Source: Chytridium lagenaria
Lineage: Eukaryota; Chytridiomycota; Chytridiomycetes; Chytridiales; Chytridiaceae
Direction of reading: 5' to 3'
NCBI GenBank assembly: GCA_025449115.1
Contig: JAHLKC010000013.1
Location: 380,023 to 444,022 of the forward strand
DNA length: 64,000 bases
This document shows, piece after piece, positions 21,749 to 33,669 of the stretch. Numbering within the stretch: the first letter of the stretch is position 1; the number at the start of each line of letters is the position of its first letter. Under the pieces are notes generated by a model. It had not been told where the DNA came from. It was given only the letters and a program-made list of their open reading frames with translations, and made no database searches. Both the position numbers and the translations under genes were made by a program.

Positions 21749-23536
21749 TCACCCCCTCAACTCTATCTCGACATCTTCAATATCTTCCATCCAACTATCC
21801 ACCCATCATCCAAGCCACCTCCCTCCAGAACTCATTGTCAGGATTCTCTCCTACCTCACTGACCCCATCGACCTCATCATCTGCGAACGGGTCTGTCAGT
21901 CATGGAGATCCACCATCCTTTCCATCTTCATCAATGTCCTCTGGCCATCCCTCTATCACCAAACAACCATGCCCGCCTCTGCTCGTCGTCGTGTCTCATT
22001 CTCAGAAACCATAGAGTCATCAACCTGTAGTACGACGCTGCAAAGACAGAGATCACTGGGGAAGCAGAGACCCACTCGAGTCAAATCTCGTGAGCATCTA
22101 GCTGCTTCTTCCCTCACCAAGATCATCAAACCTTCAACTCCTCTTACACACCATCCTCAATCGAATCCTGCCCATGATTTTCGTCAAGCATGTCTCAAAG
22201 GTCTCCCGTGGTCTTTTAGAACCAATTTCTCTCCATCATTACCAACATCAACCTCTCCCCAGAACCCCACCCTCATTGGCGTTCAAGCCTCCACTATCTC
22301 CACCGTCGCCATCTCCTCCCCAATCGCATCTGGGTATGCTGCGAAACCTCCACCATCCGTCTCTACGGCGTCACCACCACCACCACGTGCACCCTTTCCC
22401 CATCCACCTTTTCCCCACTGAGCATCAAATGGATATGCTGGGAACCCTTCCACCCCAACGACCACCTCGCCCCATCCTACCGTCTCCCACCTCCAGCAAC
22501 CATCTGCAGCACCTCCCCATGGCTCATCCGCACCGAATCCTACGGTCGCGTCAACCTCTACGATCCACGTCCAACATCCCCCCATTTCAAATGCCTCCAC
22601 CCAACATCCCTCAACAGCACCAGAAGACTCCCAGACCCCGACCCTTTACACACCTATCAATGGGCTGGACAGTGGGACCCCGACAACAAGGACGCTGGAG
22701 GTCGTGATCTCGTCGCCGTCAACGGTCTCAACATGATCATCGTAGGAGCTTGGTTAAACGCCCCCATATGGCTCGTTAAACTCCCACCCCTCCCAAACAC
22801 TTCCTCCCCCACCATCCCAGCTATCCCCGAATTCAAAAAAATCTGGGTGAACCGTTGGATCCAACGCACCAACAACCACGACTCAACACGATGGGTCGCC
22901 ACCTCCATCACCATGTCCGAAACCGCCGTCGCCATCACCTACACCCCTCGTTCATCCATCCCAACCACCAACTCTCTCATCAAAATCCTCTCCCTCATCG
23001 ACGGTCATTCCATTAAAACCCTCCCCCTCCAAACCCCAGCCTCACATTCCCTCACCTCAACCCACCTCCTCCTCACTCTCCCTAAATCCATCCAAATCCA
23101 CTCCCTCACAACCCACACCCATTTACCACACACCTTCCCCATCTCTCCCCCATCCTCCCCAACCTCCACCCTCCTCAACGACGGCTCTTTGCTGCTCGGG
23201 AATTCAAGGTCCGCCATCACAGTCACACCTTCAAGTGCCCGTCTTCACACCATGGAATCCAGCATCAAACCACTTCCAGATCATCATGATGCAGGGTTTT
23301 GGGCTGTTGTGGCGTCGAAACCAACATCACCGTCTTTGGATTTCTTCTTCATTGCGCTGCATCTCTTGATTGCTTTCTTCATCAGGTTTCCTGACGTTCT
23401 TTCTTGGGGTATGCCGGTATTGGCTGTGGAAATTTTATGGTCGTTTGTGGAGAAACCGAGAGTTGGGGATGGAGTGGAAAGAGCGGTGGTTTGGGTTCCT
23501 GTGCCTGTAGGGAGTTTTATGGATCTATTGAAATGA
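21685..23536 (+). CDS. F-box protein
   Basis: A clear F-box is encoded at 21822-21945: PPELIVRILSYLTDPIDLII, then CERVCQSWRSTILS. It lies in a frame that has no ATG; the ATG at 21685 opens the frame one base away (MTAVEGVV followed by poly-Ser from a TCA array), so a one-base break or tiny intron between is needed. Downstream coding moves to a third frame from about 22231 to the stop at 23536 (KWICWEPFHPND, YQWAGQWDPDN, NMIIVGAWLNAPIW, KIWVNRWIQ); an acceptor-like TCTTTTAG precedes it and a GTGAGC donor lies near 22090. F-box proteins are substrate receptors of SCF ubiquitin ligases; the target is unknown. No standard C-terminal repeat family (WD40, LRR) was recognised. Exon structure is uncertain, the F-box itself is not. 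Confidence 0.65.
21709..21748 (+). repeat. (TCA)n array coding poly-Ser at the start of the F-box gene
   Basis: Thirteen or so TCA/ATC trinucleotides immediately downstream of the ATG at 21685; length changes would keep the frame. Confidence 0.9.
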
Positions 23537-24769
23537 CCTCTTTTTTTTTATTTGAATCTCATTTTTAGAACCTCATACGCTTTTATCGTTATTTCAAGCG
23601 CCTCATACTTTTTTTGTATATTCCATACGGTTCCTTTTACTCCTTTATTCGTATTTATTGCTGCATGTTAAGGTATTGCATTAATAGATTATTTTTTATT
23701 TTGCATATAATTATTCGTGGCTTTCATTTAGAATCGATTATAAACGCACGTTCCATTGATCGCGTTGGACTTCAAACGTGTATTATGACGCGTTTATAAC
23801 CAAAACACGTCGCATTGACGCGTTGTGTTTTAAAAGAACATTGAGGTTATAGTTTTGACGTTCACAAATGAAAAAAAAATGCGTATCAGATTTAGCAATG
23901 AATCTCGGCGGTTCGGTTTGTTTTATAATCGAGGGGGTCTTTCCTTGGATTAATGTGTTTAAATCGTTTTTTGAATCTGGGCCATTGGCCGAATACTGAA
24001 TAGATGCACTTTTGATTTGGATAAAGTGGTTTATCGTTGAGAGGCTTTTTTAATTAGGAATATAAATATTGTACCAAGGAACTTTTGAAACAAGGATGTT
24101 TCTATTTAATTAAAGTGGATAATCATTTTATTTATTTATTTATTTATTGTCTTCCTATACTTTTACCATGTTTGTCAGTCAAGCAATGGGATTGTCAGAT
24201 TTTATGTATTGTACGACAGTCGCGTGTTTTTATTTTTTTTTTAGAATTATTTTATTGAATGTGAGTCACGTGTAAATATTTATTACTTACTTATTAGGTG
24301 TTGAGTTTGTCTCCTCTTTACAAGCTTATTATTTATGCTGCTGTGCCTGCATCCGATCTCTTGCCCCTGCTGACTCTTTTCTTATTTATTTTATTTTATT
24401 TTATAAATATTATTTTATTTTATTTGCTTGACTTTTGGGTGAGTGGAACAGCTAATAACCCTTCTTTCACTCTGCAAGTTCAATTAAAAAAAAAATTCAA
24501 TTTAATAATCTTTTTTAATTAATTAATTTAAATTGAATAGATAGTAAAATAAAATAAAATAAATAAAATCAAAGCAACACTCATTGCCCGTCATCATCGA
24601 CAACCAGCTTCTTCCATCGCTTATCCCTATCATCGAGGTCCCGTCTATTTTTTCTTTTAAAAAAACAAAACGGTTGAAAAACTACTACTTGGTGTTTGTG
24701 AGCGTCGACGAAGCAGGGCACTTTCGTTACAATCACAACATATAGGAATCTGTGTATTGGCCAACAGTC
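23537..24769. other. AT-rich intergenic region
   Basis: 1.2 kb, AT-rich with (ATTT)n stretches near 24128-24150 and 24380-24425. It includes the 3' UTR of the F-box gene and the promoter of the cyclin gene. No gene is seen. Confidence 0.55.
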
Positions 24770-27700
24770 ATGGCTACTGCTACAACTACAACAACAACCA
24801 CCATGACCACCACCTCCAAACCCCTATCTTCTTCAATGATGCATCAACATCAACATCATCATCATCATCATCAACATCCCATCAACCTGATGCCAGGGCA
24901 TCCTCTCAACGCTACATCCTCTTATCCTTCAACAACATCAACGCCATTACAGCAGCAACAGCAACAACAACTTGGTGGTAATGCTGCACAGCAACGTATT
25001 CAACATCACCAGCGAATGCTCGCTCTCACCACCACCTCATCATCATCACCTCTTGAGGCTACCACCGTGAGTCCTTTTTCTTCTTTCTTGTCGTGTACCC
25101 CTTTTCATTTCAACCCATTCCACCCACCCATCCATTCCATCCATCCATCCACCCTTTATTATTCATTTATTAAATAAAGATAAACTCTTTTTTATTATTC
25201 TTATCAAGCAACAACCTTGTTTTTACTTTGTAATTACTATTTACAGTTATAACTCTTTTCCTTTTTAATTTAAAAATTGCTTTTCATTAGACCAAAACCT
25301 TGCTTAGCCACCCGCCCCACCTCACTACCACAATGACCCCTTCTTTGGCATCAGCACCACCACCACCACCCCCTCCTTCTTCTTCTTCTTCTCTCCTTCA
25401 TTCACCCATCGACATCACCCACCTTCATCACCATCAGCATCATCATCTCCAGCGATACCAGCACCGCACATTGTCATCAGGCAATGCTGTGCCAGCCCCA
25501 AACAATTACCCAAACACCCAAGACAAGCTCGCCCACAAGTGCAAAATTTCTCAAGCGCCCCCACATTCGCTTTCCCACCCTCACTCGCACTCAGCAGCAG
25601 CAGCAGAAACAGCAGGAACAGAAGCACCTGATTCAGAATTCCAAGCTGTCCCGTTGACCGACAACGACAACGACAACGTCAACACCACCACCACATCCAC
25701 ATCCACATCCCCTCTTTTACTGTTAAAAAAAACACTTGTTGTTGATCAAAATAGTTCTACCAAACCACCAACATCCATGCTCTCCCACATGCCACCTCTA
25801 TCCATTCTTCCCTTCTCACCATCCACATCCACATCCACCTCCATCACTCTATCATCACCTCCATCCACCCCAGACCTCCTCAAGGATCGTCCCTGGGATC
25901 CGACCACCTCCACCCAAGAAACCATTGCTGGAACACGTCACATCCTCAATCCGTTACCCAAATGCCTCTCCGACAACCCGTCCTCATCAAAACGTCTCCG
26001 TGCAACATCCCTCTTTATCGCCTGCTACGCCGTCGAACTCTGGACAGGAGACATTCTCCCCATTGATGACCCTTACATCACCTACTTTGCCAAATTCGCC
26101 TCCAAAGTCCTTCGCGCTACCTCCACCGAACCTCCCACTGCTCTCGTGTCGCTCATGTACATGGAGAGGTTGAGGAGAAGATGCAACGAGGACATGAATG
26201 ATGAAACGGTGATGCAACGACGCATGTCAACAACAGCTGCTTCTACCCCAGATCTATCGGCTGCATCGAAAACCCGACGAGCGTCTGCTGGAGACGCTGC
26301 AAGCGGTGTTGCCTCGTACCTTGGACTATGGCGTTCGATTCCACGTGGGAGTGAGCATAGGGTGTGGTCAGCGGCGTTGATGCTTGCTGATGCGAGTTTG
26401 AATGATAATGCGTTTTTGTGTAGGAGTTGGGGTGAGGTGACTGGGATACCGACGTGTGAGTGTGTAGCGATGAGACGGTGTTTTTTGGCATGTATTGATC
26501 ATGATTTGAGTACTGGTGGGGAAGTTGGGTTTGGGGCGATGGAAGTTGCTTTTGGAAGGTTTGTGGGGGAGGGGATGGGGGTTGGAGAGATGAGTGGGGA
26601 TGTTGGGGGAGGGGAGGAGGCTGTGAAGGTGGAGTGGGGGGTTGGGGTTTGGGGGTGGGAGATGGGACCGGAGGTTGTTGGGAGGGCTTGGGAGGATGCG
26701 GGGCGAGAGGTTGATGGGAAGAGGAGGAGGGGGGTGAGGAAGTCGCTTGTTGGGTTGAGGGATGGGGTTGTTGAGTTTGTGAAGGGGAGGGAGAGGGAGG
26801 TGTTGAAGAGGATGAGGGAGAGGGCGATGGAGGGGGTGAAGGGTGTGAGAGACGACAGGGAGGGTGATGGAGGTGTTGTTGGGGATTTGATTGATTTGGA
26901 TGGGCTTTGTTTGAGGTCACCTTGTTTGGGGAGTGCTGGGAGTAAAAGCGATTGGACTGTTGTTGAGCTTGTAGGTGGTGGTGGTGGTGGTGGGGATGAT
27001 GGGATGACGCCTTTGAGTGGGACGACGGTGGTGGGGAGTTTGAAGTGTGGATGTGTGAAGCATGTGGGGAGGGTGAGGTCGCCGAGGTCGAGGTATGGGA
27101 GTGGAGTGAGTGTTGGGAGTGTGGGGACAGCTGTTGCGAGTCCTTCTGGGGAGGCGAAGGGGTGGTGGTGGAATCAGGGGGGGAGTGTGTGGCGTCACCG
27201 GAGGAAGGGAATGAAGAGGGGAGTGGGAAGAAGGGGTGGGGGTGGTGGGATGCTGTTGTTGGAGAGGGGGGGAAGATGGCGGGGAGGGGTAGTGGGGTGG
27301 CGCCGAGTGTGCCGATGGTGGGACATCCGAGGAGGTTGAGAAGGGCAACGGTGCATGGGGGGGAAAGGATTTATGTGCCTGGGAGTGTGATGCCGACGAT
27401 GGCACTTGGGTCTAGGAATGGTGGTGGTGGTGGTAGTGGTGGGGGAGCTGCAGGAGCGCTTGCAGCGACGCTTGGATGGATGTTCGGGAATCATCATGCG
27501 TCATCATTGTCAACCACGCTTGAACGACGGTCATCGAATGCGTCGACTTGCTCAACGTCTTCGTCTTTATCGAATGGGGGGTCGTTTGGGGCGCCTGATG
27601 TGTGGTGGGATGAGAAGAAGGAGGAGAGTTTGCCGCCGCTACCTGAATGGAGGGGCGGGCATATGAAGACTGGGGCGGGGTGTCATCAGCGGGCGGTGTC

Positions 27701-27854
27701 GAGTAGTTCGGTGTTGCCGGGGTTGGGACCGCATGTTGGGTATCATCGTGGAGGTGGGGGGTCGCCTTATCCGCAGCATGGATGGGGGAAGAGTGGGGAG
27801 GCTGTGGTTGTTGTTGGGAAGGGGAGGGATGGGAAGGGAGCGGCGTTTGTGTGA
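24770..27854 (+). CDS. Cyclin (PHO80/PCL-like) with long low-complexity flanks
   Basis: Exon 1 is 24770-25066 (Thr-, His- and Gln-rich), intron 25067-25290 (GTGAGT...CATTAG, phase 0), exon 2 to 27854. A cyclin box lies at about 25990-26520: KRLRATSLFIACYAVELWTG, ITYFAKFASKVLRAT, ALVSLMYMERLRRR, RVWSAALMLADASLNDNAF, WGEVTGI. This is the arrangement of fungal Pho80/Pcl-type cyclins, which partner Pho85-like CDKs; the specific partner is inferred. N- and C-terminal thirds are disordered. The frame is continuous until a G7 run at 27266-27272; one extra G would join the rest of the C-terminus (RRSSNASTCSTSSSLSNGGS, PPLPEWRGG) that ends at the TGA at 27852-27854. Coding strand composition switches from C-rich to extremely G-rich at about 26330. 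Confidence 0.7.
26635..26659 (+). other. Potential G-quadruplex in cyclin coding strand
   Basis: Four G-runs of 3-6 bases separated by 1-3 bases (G6-TT-G4-TTT-G5-T-G3) satisfy the usual G3+N1-7 rule. It sits in a 1.4-kb stretch of coding strand with very few C. Confidence 0.7.
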
Positions 27855-28777
27855 AAATGCTTGTTTTTTTATATTTTTTTTTTTTTTGAAAGTGTATATA
27901 TGGTTGTTGTTTATGATGTCTTTGTTGTGCGTTTTTGTTTTTTGTTGTTTAAAAACCCTTTCTTCCTTTTTTTTTACTTTCTCCTATTTTTCTTTATACA
28001 TATATATATCCCCCGTTTGTTTGATTTGTAGTTTGAGTGTGTTTTTTTTTGTTACCAGTTTTTGAGAATTGAGTTGTGGAAGGTTGTTTTCCCTCTTTTA
28101 TATTTTTTTTCCTCATTTGTTTTATATGCTTTGTGAGGTGTGTATGATACTGTGTGTTTGGGAATTGGGTGGGAGTGTTGGAAGGGAGGGTTGGTTTAAC
28201 CATGAATATATATCTTTTTTCTTTATTTCTGTAATTTGGGTGTGGGTTTTTGGAATGAGGGTTTTTGGAATGAGGGTTTTTGCGGGATGGGGTGTTGGCT
28301 CCACAGCGATGTTTTGATGTTGTTGTGGACGAGATGGTTTCCGAGACTGGAAATCGATCTTGCGATGAGAAGTTTATGGAGGGTGATTGAACACTATTAC
28401 TTTTTAGACCACTCTGTTCAGTGCTTCGTTGTGATCTTTTTAAACCACTCTGCTCGGTGCATCGTTGTGATGGCATGGGTATCTTTTTGATGGACGTGCT
28501 GGTTTTTTGGGTGATCAGTCTCGCGTACTCCATTGCATTTGACATTTTTGATCTGTGATCTTTTGACCAACAACAACCAGCAAAAAACTTGAAAAGGTAA
28601 CTTGAGCGAATCAAAAGCTTCCCCATGTTCCTACCCCCTCCCCGTCATTCCTCTTCCCCGATCTCTCCTTCACTCACCATCACCCAAAAACATCAAAGAA
28701 AATCATTATTTTGGTGCATGTTGACATAACACACCCCCGCCCTTTTTCACCCACAGATCATTTTCAAGGCATCCATC
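27855..28777. other. Intergenic region with short direct repeats
   Basis: T-rich 3' region of the cyclin gene followed by the promoter of the transporter. Contains a 15-bp repeat GGGTTTTTGGAATGA (about 28244-28280) and a 29-bp degenerate duplication (28408-28436 and 28444-28472, CCACTCTGYTCRGTGC). No gene is supported. Confidence 0.55.
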
Positions 28778-30649
28778 ATGTTCCAACCCGCAAACACCCG
28801 TATCCTCTTCAACCAATTCCTCTTCCTCATCACCGGAATGGCAAAGTAACCCCCTCCCACCCCCCCCCCCTCCCCAATCTCACCCTTTTTTCCCCTATAG
28901 CACCCTCGGCGCCCAATGGCTCAAATACCAACACGCCGCTGAAGCCCTCTCGTTCCTCACCCTTCTATCGCAGTACCTGGGGATGTTTCTTGTCGTCTTG
29001 TTGCCGACACCGGTGCCTGTCAAGTCTACCGGGAATCTTGTGGAGAGGGTGAAGGAACGGATGGGCGCTTTTGGGGAGGTGTCGAGGGGGGGGGTGATGG
29101 CGGTGGCGGCTTTTGATGTTGTGGGGAATATGGTGTTGGCTGCTGGCTTGTTTTTGACGGGGAGTGGGTTGTATATGGTGGTGAGTACGATTTCCCACTC
29201 GCTTTTTTTTTTTTTGTAAAGAACATATGGGATGGAGGTCTCTTCCCCCATTTTTTTTTTATTGTAAAGAACGTACGGGATGGAGGTTTCGCTTCCCCCC
29301 CTTTTTTATTTTGTAATGAACATACGAGGTCTCTTGCCCACGTTTTTTTTTTTTGTTTTTTTTTGGTTTTTTCTTCTAATGGTGATTTTTTTGTTGGTAG
29401 ATTTATTCTAGTATTATTGTGTTTACGGCGTTGGGGAATCGGGTATTGTTGAAAAAGGTGATTTCGAGGAGACAGTGGGTTGCGGTTGTTGTGATTACGG
29501 TGGGGTTGAGTATTACGGCCATTGGGAATCATGGTGAGTGTTTTTGTGTTGTTTTTTTTTTTTTTCCGCGACTTTTCTTTTTTGTTTGGGTTGTTGGAAT
29601 CGTCTTTTTACGTTGTTTGGATGGTGGGAGTTTTGTTAGTGATATTGTATTGTTTTTTTGGCTTGGTTATTGGAATCGTCTTTTGGTGGTTTTGGATGTT
29701 GTGAGTTTGGTTAATGGTATTGTCTCTTGCCGTTGTTGGTTTTATGGTTTGGTTATTGGTGTCTTCTCTTTACGTTGTTTGGATGTTGTGATTTTTGTTA
29801 TTGGTTATGTCTCTCTTGCCGTTGTTTGGATGTTGTGGGCTTTCGTTCAACGAATTCAACGTCATGTCGAGAGATATTAACCCCTTATTCTTTTCGTTCT
29901 TTTTTTATGTTTTTTTTCGGTCGGGTCCGTGGACTTTAAACCATACTAAATTATGGTTTCAACTCTTAGCCAAGGGTCATAATGTAGCCCTCGGTATCCT
30001 TGTCTCGCTTCTCGGAACCTGGATCCACTCGATGGTCTATATCCTCAACGAACACCTCATGTCCAACCCAGCCACCGCATCCCCTCCTCGCGCTCAATGC
30101 ATCCACGTCGGCCTCTACTCCACCCTCCTCACGCTCTTCGCCATCCTCCTCATCTCCATCCCAACCCTCCTCACGATGCCCCTCCTCCAACCCTCTGTCA
30201 TAGCCGTGTACACGCTCCTCATCATTGCATCACTGGGACACTCGATCTCATACTTTGATTTGGTGGAAAGCACGGGGGGCGTGGCGACGGGAGTCATTCA
30301 GGCTTTGAGAGCTGTTGGGGTGTTTGGGTTGAGTCATGTGTGGTATTGTGGTGCGCATGAGGAACAGTGTTATTCGACTTGGAAGGGGGTTGCTACGGTT
30401 GTTGTTGTGGTGGGGGTTGTGGGGTTTGCTGTGGCGAAAAGTTTGGATGGGGGGAAGGGAGGCGGGGAGGGGTATGATGAGGTTGCGTTGGGGGATTTTG
30501 GGGAGGAGGAGGAGGAGGAAGAGGAGGGAGAAGGGGAGTTGGTGGAGGTGCGGGTGAAAGAGGTTGGAGAGAAAGGAGATGTGGGGAGTCCTATGAAGAG
30601 GGCGGTGACGCCACAGGATGACGAGGATGATAGCATTTTTGAACTTTGA
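28778..30649 (+). CDS. DMT-superfamily (EamA/SLC35-like) membrane transporter
   Basis: Exons: 28778-28845, 28901-29180, 29401-29533, 29970-30649, all joined in phase (introns 55, 220 and 436 bp). About nine to ten hydrophobic helices are seen, e.g. FNQFLFLITGMA, FLTLLSQYLGMFLVVLLP, AAFDVVGNMVLAAGLFLTG, MVIYSSIIVFTALGNRVLLK, WVAVVVITVGLSITAIG, ALGILVSLLGTWIHSMVYIL, VGLYSTLLTLFAILLI and a final VVVVVGVVGFAVA. The motif GSGLYMVIYSSIIVFTALGNR resembles the EamA repeat junction of SLC35F-type and related carriers. The C-terminal tail is cytosolic and acidic (a run of eight Glu). Substrate unknown; a nucleotide-sugar, thiamine or similar organic solute is possible. No frame breaks are needed. Confidence 0.72.
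29205..29355 (+). repeat. Degenerate tandem repeat inside transporter intron 2
   Basis: TGTAAAGAACATATGGGATGG recurs in altered form at about 29214, 29263 and 29314 (period near 50 bp), each followed by GAGGTYTC, C-rich and poly-T segments. The repeat accounts for most of the 220-bp intron. Confidence 0.7.
29560..29850 (+). repeat. Degenerate tandem repeat inside transporter intron 3
   Basis: Motifs TTGGTTATTGG, TTACGTTGTTTGGATG and GTTTGGATGTTGTG recur every 55-65 bp through the 436-bp intron. The pattern explains the spurious T-rich hydrophobic ORFs here. Confidence 0.6.
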
Positions 30650-30972
30650 TTGAACTTTAATCACTTTTACACGTAGCTACTTATAATATTTATTTTAAAT
30701 CATTACATACGTCAAGCTCTGTAAATACCTTTTTTTTTTTTGTAGTTTTTTTCAAAGTGTCTGGTCATGAAGAGTGTCGTTTATTTGTTTTGTTTTTTGA
30801 GATAAAGATCGCGGAATTGTCAGATGGGTCGATATCATCGATCTTGTTTATTTATCATTCGAACAGTTATTAGTTGGGCTTCACCTCCATTCACGCATTC
30901 GTTCATTTTGCAATCGATGTGGAATCTCAGCAGCACCGTTTGCGATAACAAAAAAACAAAAACTGTTCCACT

Positions 30973-30980
30973 TTATAAGG
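30973..30980 (+). promoter_or_regulatory. TATA-like box of the pyruvate kinase gene
   Basis: TTATAAGG lies 89-96 bases upstream of the start codon of a highly expressed glycolytic gene and is followed by a pyrimidine-rich leader (TCTTTCTCTCTC). Confidence 0.45.
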
Positions 30981-31068
30981 CTGATCCTTGGTCGATCCTC
31001 CGTTAGCGTCCACCGTCTTTCTCTCTCAAACAACACGCAAACACCTTTATCGCACTCCTCGCTGCATC

Positions 31069-32821
31069 ATGGTTCAACCAACAACCGTCGACATCAAGTC
31101 AAAGATCATCTGCACCATTGGTGAGTAGTGTTCTCGTTGATATTGCTTGTGCATGGACTGGCTATTCACACATCTCTCGTCTGTAGGACCAAAGACTCAA
31201 TCGGTGGAGATGCTTGGAAAGCTCGTGGAGGCTGGCATGAACGTTGCGAGAATGAACTTTTCACACGGAAGCCACGAGGTAAGCCATGAAGCATCCCATT
31301 TCTCTTCACCCAACAATCCCCTTTATCTTATTCGTGTTTCCAGTACCACGCTCAAACCATCGCCAACCTCCGTACCTACGTCAACAGCAGCAAACACCCC
31401 CGTACCGTCGCCATCCTTTTAGACACCAAAGGCCCGGAAATCCGTACCGGTAAACTCGAAGGTGGAAAAGACGTTAAACTCATCGCTGGATCCACTTTCA
31501 CCTTCCACAACGACCTCACAAGGCTCGGTGATGCATCGCAAGTCGCTACCACTTACAGCTCCCTCCATTCCACCGTCAACGTTGGCGACCGTGTTCTTGT
31601 GGACGATGGACTCATTGGAACTATCGTCACGGAGATTCGACATGAAACGGGGGATGTCGTGACTAGGATTGAGAATGATGGGATGCTGGGAGAGACAAAG
31701 GGGGTTAACCTTCCTGGGAACCCGGTTGACCTACCAGCCATCACAGAAAAAGACGCCGCTGATATCCGTTTTGGGGTCGAACAAGGCGTTGATTTCATCG
31801 CTGCCTCTTTTATCCGTAAAGCCGCTGACGTTCTCGAAATCCGAAAACTCATCCCCAGTACCATCAAAATCATCTCCAAGATTGAATCTCAAGAGGGGCT
31901 CGACAACTTTGATGAAATCCTCCAAGTCTCTGATGGGATCATGGTCGCACGTGGTGACCTCGGTGTCGAGATCCCCGTTGAGCAGGTGGCGCGATACCAG
32001 AAGATGATGATCCGGCAGTGTAATGCTGTTGGAAAACCCGTCATCACGGCCACGCAGATGTTGGAGTCGATGATTGTGAATCCGAGACCCACCAGGGCTG
32101 AGGCGACGGATGTGGCGAATGCTATCTTGGATGGATCGGATTGCGTCATGTTGTCGGGGGAGACGGCGAAAGGTGGGCATCCGATTGCGGCGGTGGAGAT
32201 GATGGGGAAGATTTGTAGAGAGGCGGAGGCGGATATTAATTATTCGGAACTTTACCCGGCTTTGAGGAGGCAGATTAAATTACCTATTGTTGTGCCAGAG
32301 GCTATTGCGTCAAGTGCTGGTGAGTTTCCTTTTTTTTGCTTTTTTCTGTTATGTAGCCTTCTGACGTTTTTCTTTTTCCGCGGTTTATTTTCCACAACAG
32401 TAAAGACTTCATGGGATGTTCATGCGGCTCTTATCATTGTTCTCACGCAGACTGGGAACACGGCGCAAGCTATCTGCAAGTACCGACCCATCGCACCCGT
32501 GCTTGCCGTTACTGCCTCTGCGCAGGTTGCAAGGCAATGTCAAGTTCTTCGTGGCATTTACCCGCTTCTCGTTGACAACATGGGAGGAACAGAGAATATT
32601 GTTCATAGAGCTATGCTTTGGGGAATTAAGATGGGGATGGCGAGGAAAGGGGATCCCGTAAGTCCCCTTTAAAACCCTTTTTTTTACCTTTCTTGTGCAC
32701 TGATTGACACATTCGGGGACTTTGATTCTATTAGGTCGTCGTCACGTCTGGGGTTATTGAGTCTGTTGCTGGGAGCACGAATATCATGAGGGTTGTCACG
32801 TGCATTGGCTTTGAGGTCTAG
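31069..32821 (+). CDS. PYK1: Pyruvate kinase
   Basis: Catalyses phosphoenolpyruvate + ADP to pyruvate + ATP, the last step of glycolysis, in the cytosol. Five exons join without frame error: 31069-31120, 31187-31278, 31344-32319, 32401-32657, 32735-32821, giving 487 residues, close to the usual 490-510. Hallmark motifs are intact: [28 protein letters not shown], the active-site block [14 protein letters not shown] with [10 protein letters not shown] (metal and K+ site), ATQMLESM with [14 protein letters not shown], and [13 protein letters not shown]. The C-domain ends VVTCIGFEV. All introns are GT-AG. This is the best-resolved gene in the window and a control showing that long, unbroken frames do occur. 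Expected to be constitutively high; a TATA-like box and CT-rich leader precede it. Confidence 0.98.
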
Positions 32822-33075
32822 ATATATTCCTTCTGGTCAATTCCTTTTTGTCATGCACATTCTTATAGTTTTCGCTACGTGCTTGTTTTCCTCCTTTGTT
32901 TCATTTTTATTCTTGTTTATAACCTTTATTTACATGCCTCTGGAAAACCTTCACTATTTGAGTTAAAACTCTTCATCTTCACCGCTTACCTCATCCGTTA
33001 TGTTCCCATATCCGCTTGTTGATTTTTAAATAAATCAACTCCTTTTCATCACAAACATTTTCATCCCATTTTCCA

Positions 33076-33374
33076 GTGACGCCTATTTCCTTTCTAACGC
33101 CCTTCTCACAGGATTCCATCCGTGAAGACCATCCAAGCGATCCACCCCTCCTCGTTGTAACCGAAACAGACGCTACTGTGACCCTTCCTGAACCTACTGA
33201 CGCGGTCTCCTCTTCAACTTCGTTATCATCGTCTTCGTCGGCGGTTTTTGTGGAGAAGGAGGAAGTTGTTGTTGAGGAGGGTGGGAGGGGGTGTCGCCTT
33301 CGCCGTCGGGGGCGTCCGGGAAGAAGGGGTTGTTTGGGGGTAAATTTGGTAAGTTGTTTGGGAAGAAGGGGTGA
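33076..33374 (+). CDS. Small Glu/Ser-rich protein with Gly-Lys-Phe tail, start uncertain
   Basis: A frame open from about 33076 encodes SQDSIREDHPSDPPLLVV, a Ser run and EKEEVVVEEGG; one base after a G5 run near 33286-33290 a second frame continues as SPSGASGKKGLFGGKFGKLF and stops TGA at 33372-33374. One extra G would make a single protein of about 100 residues. A TTTTCCAG acceptor lies right before 33076, so 33076 is more likely the start of a last exon than a start codon (it would be GTG). The repeated FGGKFGKLFGKKG tail is low complexity. Function unknown. It lies just downstream of pyruvate kinase on the same strand. Confidence 0.35.
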
Positions 33375-33669
33375 TCGTTGTTGGTGGGTGTTGGAGGGGG
33401 TGGAAATATGTTTTTGAGGGTCATACTGTATTGCAGATTATATTCATCATATTTATATTCAAAAGTTTCGGGGGCTTTTCCAATCATTTACTTATCAATC
33501 TTTTCCTTTCTGGTGTTATTCAGCTACAATTAAAGAGTTTTAGTTAAATAATGAATTTATTTTGTTGCATCATTCGTTTGATGGTACTCCGTCATCACGC
33601 CTTTGATACAGACGATAGGAATCGTCGATTTCAAAATATTATTGTTTTGAACATCTACACTGTTTGCAT

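Noticed and set aside
21600..21750. CRISPR-like regularly spaced repeats
   Set aside because: These are simple CATC and TCA microsatellites in a eukaryotic genome with no spacers.
26243..27405. Long Pro/Ser/His-rich minus ORFs
   Set aside because: These are antisense shadows of the G-rich part of the cyclin exon; composition mirrors the strand bias.
29419..29880. Hydrophobic plus ORF of 153 codons
   Set aside because: It reads through exon 3 into the T-rich repeat-filled intron 3 of the transporter; the Phe/Val/Trp-rich part is intronic.
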